A DNA stretch of 64,000 nt from Lathyrus oleraceus (Eukaryota; Streptophyta; Magnoliopsida; Fabales; Fabaceae). Numbering within the stretch: position 1 is the first letter of the stretch; each line of letters opens with the position of its first letter. The notes below the pieces were generated by a model. It was not told where the DNA came from. It searched no databases and saw nothing but the letters and a program-made list of their open reading frames with translations. Shown here piece by piece: positions 60,945 through 64,000 of this stretch. The stretch spans positions 456,855,197-456,919,196 of the forward strand of contig NC_066581.1 of NCBI RefSeq assembly GCF_024323335.1, read 5' to 3'. The translations under genes were made by a program, and so were the position numbers.

Positions 60945-63860
60945 TGTAACACGGTGGGAGAACTGACTTTAGTTAAATGTTGCGGATAGCAAGAGTCTCC
61001 ACCGACTTTTATTTTATCCAAAAGGAAAGGACATAAAAGAACAGGAAAGACCTTAAAAGGATTTTGAGTTCGGGGGGTAGGTTATACAAAGGGAAGGTAT
61101 TAGCACCCTTTATATCCATGGTTATCCATGGGCTCTTAGTTACTTAGCTCACTTTGTTTGTTTGCAAGAGTGTAGTGTGTGATTAGAAAAATTTCTTTAA
61201 GTACTTTGTAATGACCCTCGTATGGGTGTATACAAAGCCTAGTTTAGAAATTGTGAGGTGTAAAAGTAATTTTGAAAAGTGTGAGCAAGTAACTATGAGA
61301 TACCTACCCTAGATTAAGTCTTTCGTGTTTTCGTATGTTCTTTCAATGGTAAGATTGTCCCTATTATTAAGGAATAGGTAGTCATTACCTTGGATGTGTT
61401 TAAGGGACGGGTGTAGGGTCATCGTATGGTCAATGAAGGCAACATAAGGGGTGTCTTTAGCAACTCGTAGGGACTATCATCATATTTACCGAAGGGACAA
61501 GATCATTTATCATAGGCAACCTCGTAGGGACTTGATCTTTTAAGTTTATAGGGACTTGATGATTTTTCTGTTTGAAGGGACTTTGCTTAAGACACCCCTA
61601 TTTTCGAGGGACTTGACCATTTAAAGAAGGCAACCAAGAGGAATACCCTAGGAAGTACAGATGGCGATCAACAATCGACTTACGTGTGTGAGTGTTATTT
61701 TTCAGATATTTGTCTTGAATTTAATTTTCTAAGTTCAATTATTTACAGTTAGTTTTTTGCACTCCCTAAATTACTAACCACGTAATAAATATTTACAAAA
61801 ATAAAAGCAAGAAAAATAAATTCCTAAACTATTACATGGCTATGGGACAGATACATAATAACCAGGCGAGAAAGAATAAATTTACAACCTATACATTTGT
61901 TCCTAATATTATAAATAAAACAAAATTAAAATAAGGAAAATAATGAAGCAAAAATAGAATAGATAAAAGCAAATAATAATAAAATAATAAATAAACAATG
62001 GTAATAAAGCAATAATAAAATAACAATAATAATAAAGTGATAATAAAAAGGTTAGAATTTTAAAAGAAATTATTTTAGGTTAGACAAGTTAGATTTTTTT
62101 AGAAGTTATTAGAAAAAATATGAGTTTAAAATAAATTAGTAATAATAAAAGAATTTAAAATACATTAATGTACAAATTATAAAATAAAAGAGTTATATGA
62201 AAAATATTAAGTTAGTTATTTACAAAATAAATAAATATTATAGAAAATATCAAATCATTAGATTAATAGGTTTATTAGTATTATTCAATTAGAAAAATGG
62301 TCAATTAGATTTTATTTACAAAATATATAAGGATTTATTATTATAAGTAAGTAATAAAAAAAAGTTATTAAAATAGTTAGTATTTATTATTTATTTACAA
62401 AAAATATAAAGGTTATAGAAAAATATTAAATAATTAATTTAGTAGATTTTCACGCCTTACATTACTAAACCACACAGTTAATATATGATTAATGGCAGAA
62501 ATTTAAATGGCAGAAAAATAAAATGGCAGAAAATCAATGGCAGAAAATAAAACCCTAATTATTACAACGCTTTGGTGCAGTTACATAATAAAGATGGCGA
62601 AAAGTAAAACTGAAAATATTACAAGTTAAAACTTAAAATATTACAAGTGCGAAGCAGTTACAGTGTATGAATAACATAAATATGAGCGAAAATAGGAAAT
62701 AATAATAAGGTTTGTTAAGGTTTAAGAAAAGGTTTATGGTTTAGAGGAAACAACACGGTTAAAGTTTTAGGTTTGAAATTTAGAGTTTGTGGCGAAATTG
62801 TCAGGGTTTAGGAAAAATCAGGGTAGTTAGTTATGAAAAAAAATATGTGCAGATCTAAATATATGTATATATATAAAAAAAATGAATTAAAAAAAACAAC
62901 GGCGTTGCTAGCGCAAAATTGCGATCATCGCAACTGGATCGGATAACACAAATGTCACGCCTCATACACGTATATGTGAAAACGGCGTATTGACACGATC
63001 CGATTCGAAAACATAATCAAATATATCAACAAAATAGATAAAGTATATATCATATATAAACTATTACCAAACTGTGTGTACGATAGTATAGATCAGCCAC
63101 TCTCAGTTTCTCTTTTTCGTTCTGTCTTTCGGCCTCTCTCTATCAGTCATGCTAGTAAATATATATAGGAACAAATTAGGTTAATGATAATGGGCCTAAG
63201 TTTATTTTGAAACCCAATATTAAATTAAAAACTGAATAGAGTTAAATAATTAAAATAGTTAAAATTAAAATAAAAACTAATTAACCTATTTATTTATTCT
63301 AGACCCAATATTGAATTAAAAACTGAATAAAGTTAAATAATTAAAATAGTTAAAATTAAAATAAAAACTAATTAACCTATTTATTTATTCTAGACCCAAT
63401 ATAAAAATAAATAGACTCAAAAAAAAAAAAAAAGTCGGGCACCAAAATGCTCGAAAAAATAAAATGAACATGTCAAAATAATCAGCGCGAAATAAATGAC
63501 TCGGAAAAATACAGCGTTTGGTCGGATTTTGAAATAAAAATTATGACCGTTTAAACCGCTCAGACTGATCAACATATGACCAAAAATAGTCGTAAAAATA
63601 TTTTTAGTATGTCAAATTAAACCACGTGAACCGCAGATTAATGTTACCGACATTTGCAAACTTAAACTTGACATTTTTTCGTTGACTAATTTTAGGCACA
63701 GTTAAAAAGTTAATTTGACCAGTCTGTTTGTAAATTCCGAGAAATTATTCTGGCTAATATTAAGACAGAAAAAATGTTATGCTATGAAGATGATGCAAAT
63801 GAATGTGAAACAAAAAATTGGTTAGAGTTAAAAATAGAGGGCAAATTTTGGGGTGCAACA
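60945..63860 (-). repeat. Solo LTR I (2916 bp), Ogre/Tat-related
   Basis: Flanked by CCTAC (60940-60944 and 63861-63865), with ends TGTAACACGG and GGGTGCAACA. Read on the minus strand it begins TGTTGCACCCCAAAATTTG, like TGTAAGACCCCAATTTTG of Ogre. Its U5 end has GTCGGTGGAGACTC where Ogre LTRs have GCGGTGGCGACTC. A TATA run on the minus strand is at 63157-63168. It includes a very AT-rich stretch (61720-62450) and a recent 91 bp tandem duplication (63213-63303, 63304-63394). No second LTR, PBS or coding region, so a solo LTR of a related, shorter Tat element. Confidence 0.8.
63213..63394. repeat. 91 bp tandem duplication in solo LTR I
   Basis: Two head-to-tail units starting CCCAATATT at 63213 and 63304 with only two or three differences, then a partial third start at 63395. 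Confidence 0.88.
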
Positions 63861-64000
63861 CCTACGCTTGAGGAGTATGCCTACCTTGTGGGTATACCTA
63901 TTCTAGACCAGTTGCCGTTCAGTGGCTTAGAGAATGTTCCTACTTCTCAAGAGATAGCTGATATGTTGCATATAGATGAATCTCTGGTTGGTGCTCATAT

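Larger units (their letters stand above)
55009..64000 (+). mobile_element. Ogre element C, 5' part
   Basis: Complete 5' LTR, PBS, leader and the first part of ORF1. It runs off the right edge. It is inserted, in the opposite orientation, in B's leader. ORF1 has early stops and is split by solo LTR I. Its sequence supplies empty sites that date the insertions in A. Confidence 0.88.
60712..64000 (+). pseudogene. Ogre ORF1, two early stops, split by solo LTR I (C)
   Basis: ATG at 60712 (MERQRRNT), then stops at codons 9 and about 21 (60736, about 60772). Similarity to the ORF1 of A is clear from SYVLDLLGFKVRFGKLLSVL to FQLLPT at 60944. The frame resumes in register after solo LTR I (LEEYAYLVGIPILDQLPFSGLENVPTSQE, 63866 onward) and leaves the window. 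The same plant-mobile-domain-like pattern is visible. Confidence 0.82.

Overview
This window is plant nuclear DNA, made wholly of LTR retrotransposons inserted into one another. I found no host gene, tRNA or rRNA. Giant Ogre-type Ty3/gypsy elements dominate (Tat lineage, LTRs of 4.8-5.4 kb, an extra ORF1 before gag, two RNase H domains, an intron before RT). Together with an Athila element this points to a legume of tribe Fabeae (pea, vetch, faba bean or grass pea). The species cannot be settled from the sequence alone.

Layout, left to right. (1) 1-10971, element D, Ogre-like, + strand: the end of integrase, a 4.7 kb repeat-rich 3' untranslated region and a complete 5.4 kb 3' LTR. The rest lies off the left edge. 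(2) 10972-46741, element A, Ogre, - strand: a 3' LTR cut by D, 3' UTR (12733-16519), pol (16520-19979), a 275 bp intron (19980-20254), gag-protease, ORF1, leader, PBS (30141-30158) and a 5' LTR of about 4.9 kb net. Its leader holds two solo LTRs, H (25539-27300) and G (27579-29728). Its 5' LTR holds a complete Athila-type element E (33085-43366) and a third solo LTR, F (44765-46157). (3) 46742-55008, element B, an older and more decayed Ogre on the - strand. Its RNase H region is where A landed, so its integrase should lie left of the window. (4) 55009-64000, element C, Ogre, + strand, inserted in the leader of B: complete 5' LTR, PBS, leader and the start of ORF1, which is split by a 2.9 kb solo LTR, I (60945-63860).

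The order is supported by 5 bp target-site duplications around E, F, G, H and I, and by empty sites visible in sister copies: C shows the uninterrupted sites of E, G and H, and the 3' LTR of A shows that of F. Relative age: B first, then A and C inside B, then D, E, F, G and H inside A, and I inside C. No element has a fully open coding set. A has six in-frame stops in gag-pol; E has two frameshifts and seven stops; B has many more.

The observations most worth pursuing are: arrays in the 3' UTRs of D and A of a motif that is the reverse complement of the element's own primer-binding site; a second exact 10-mer copy of the PBS core inside U5; a well-formed intron in A whose acceptor is missing in B; insertion of E at the middle of a 20 bp perfect palindrome; and clusters of short palindromes inside the solo LTRs.
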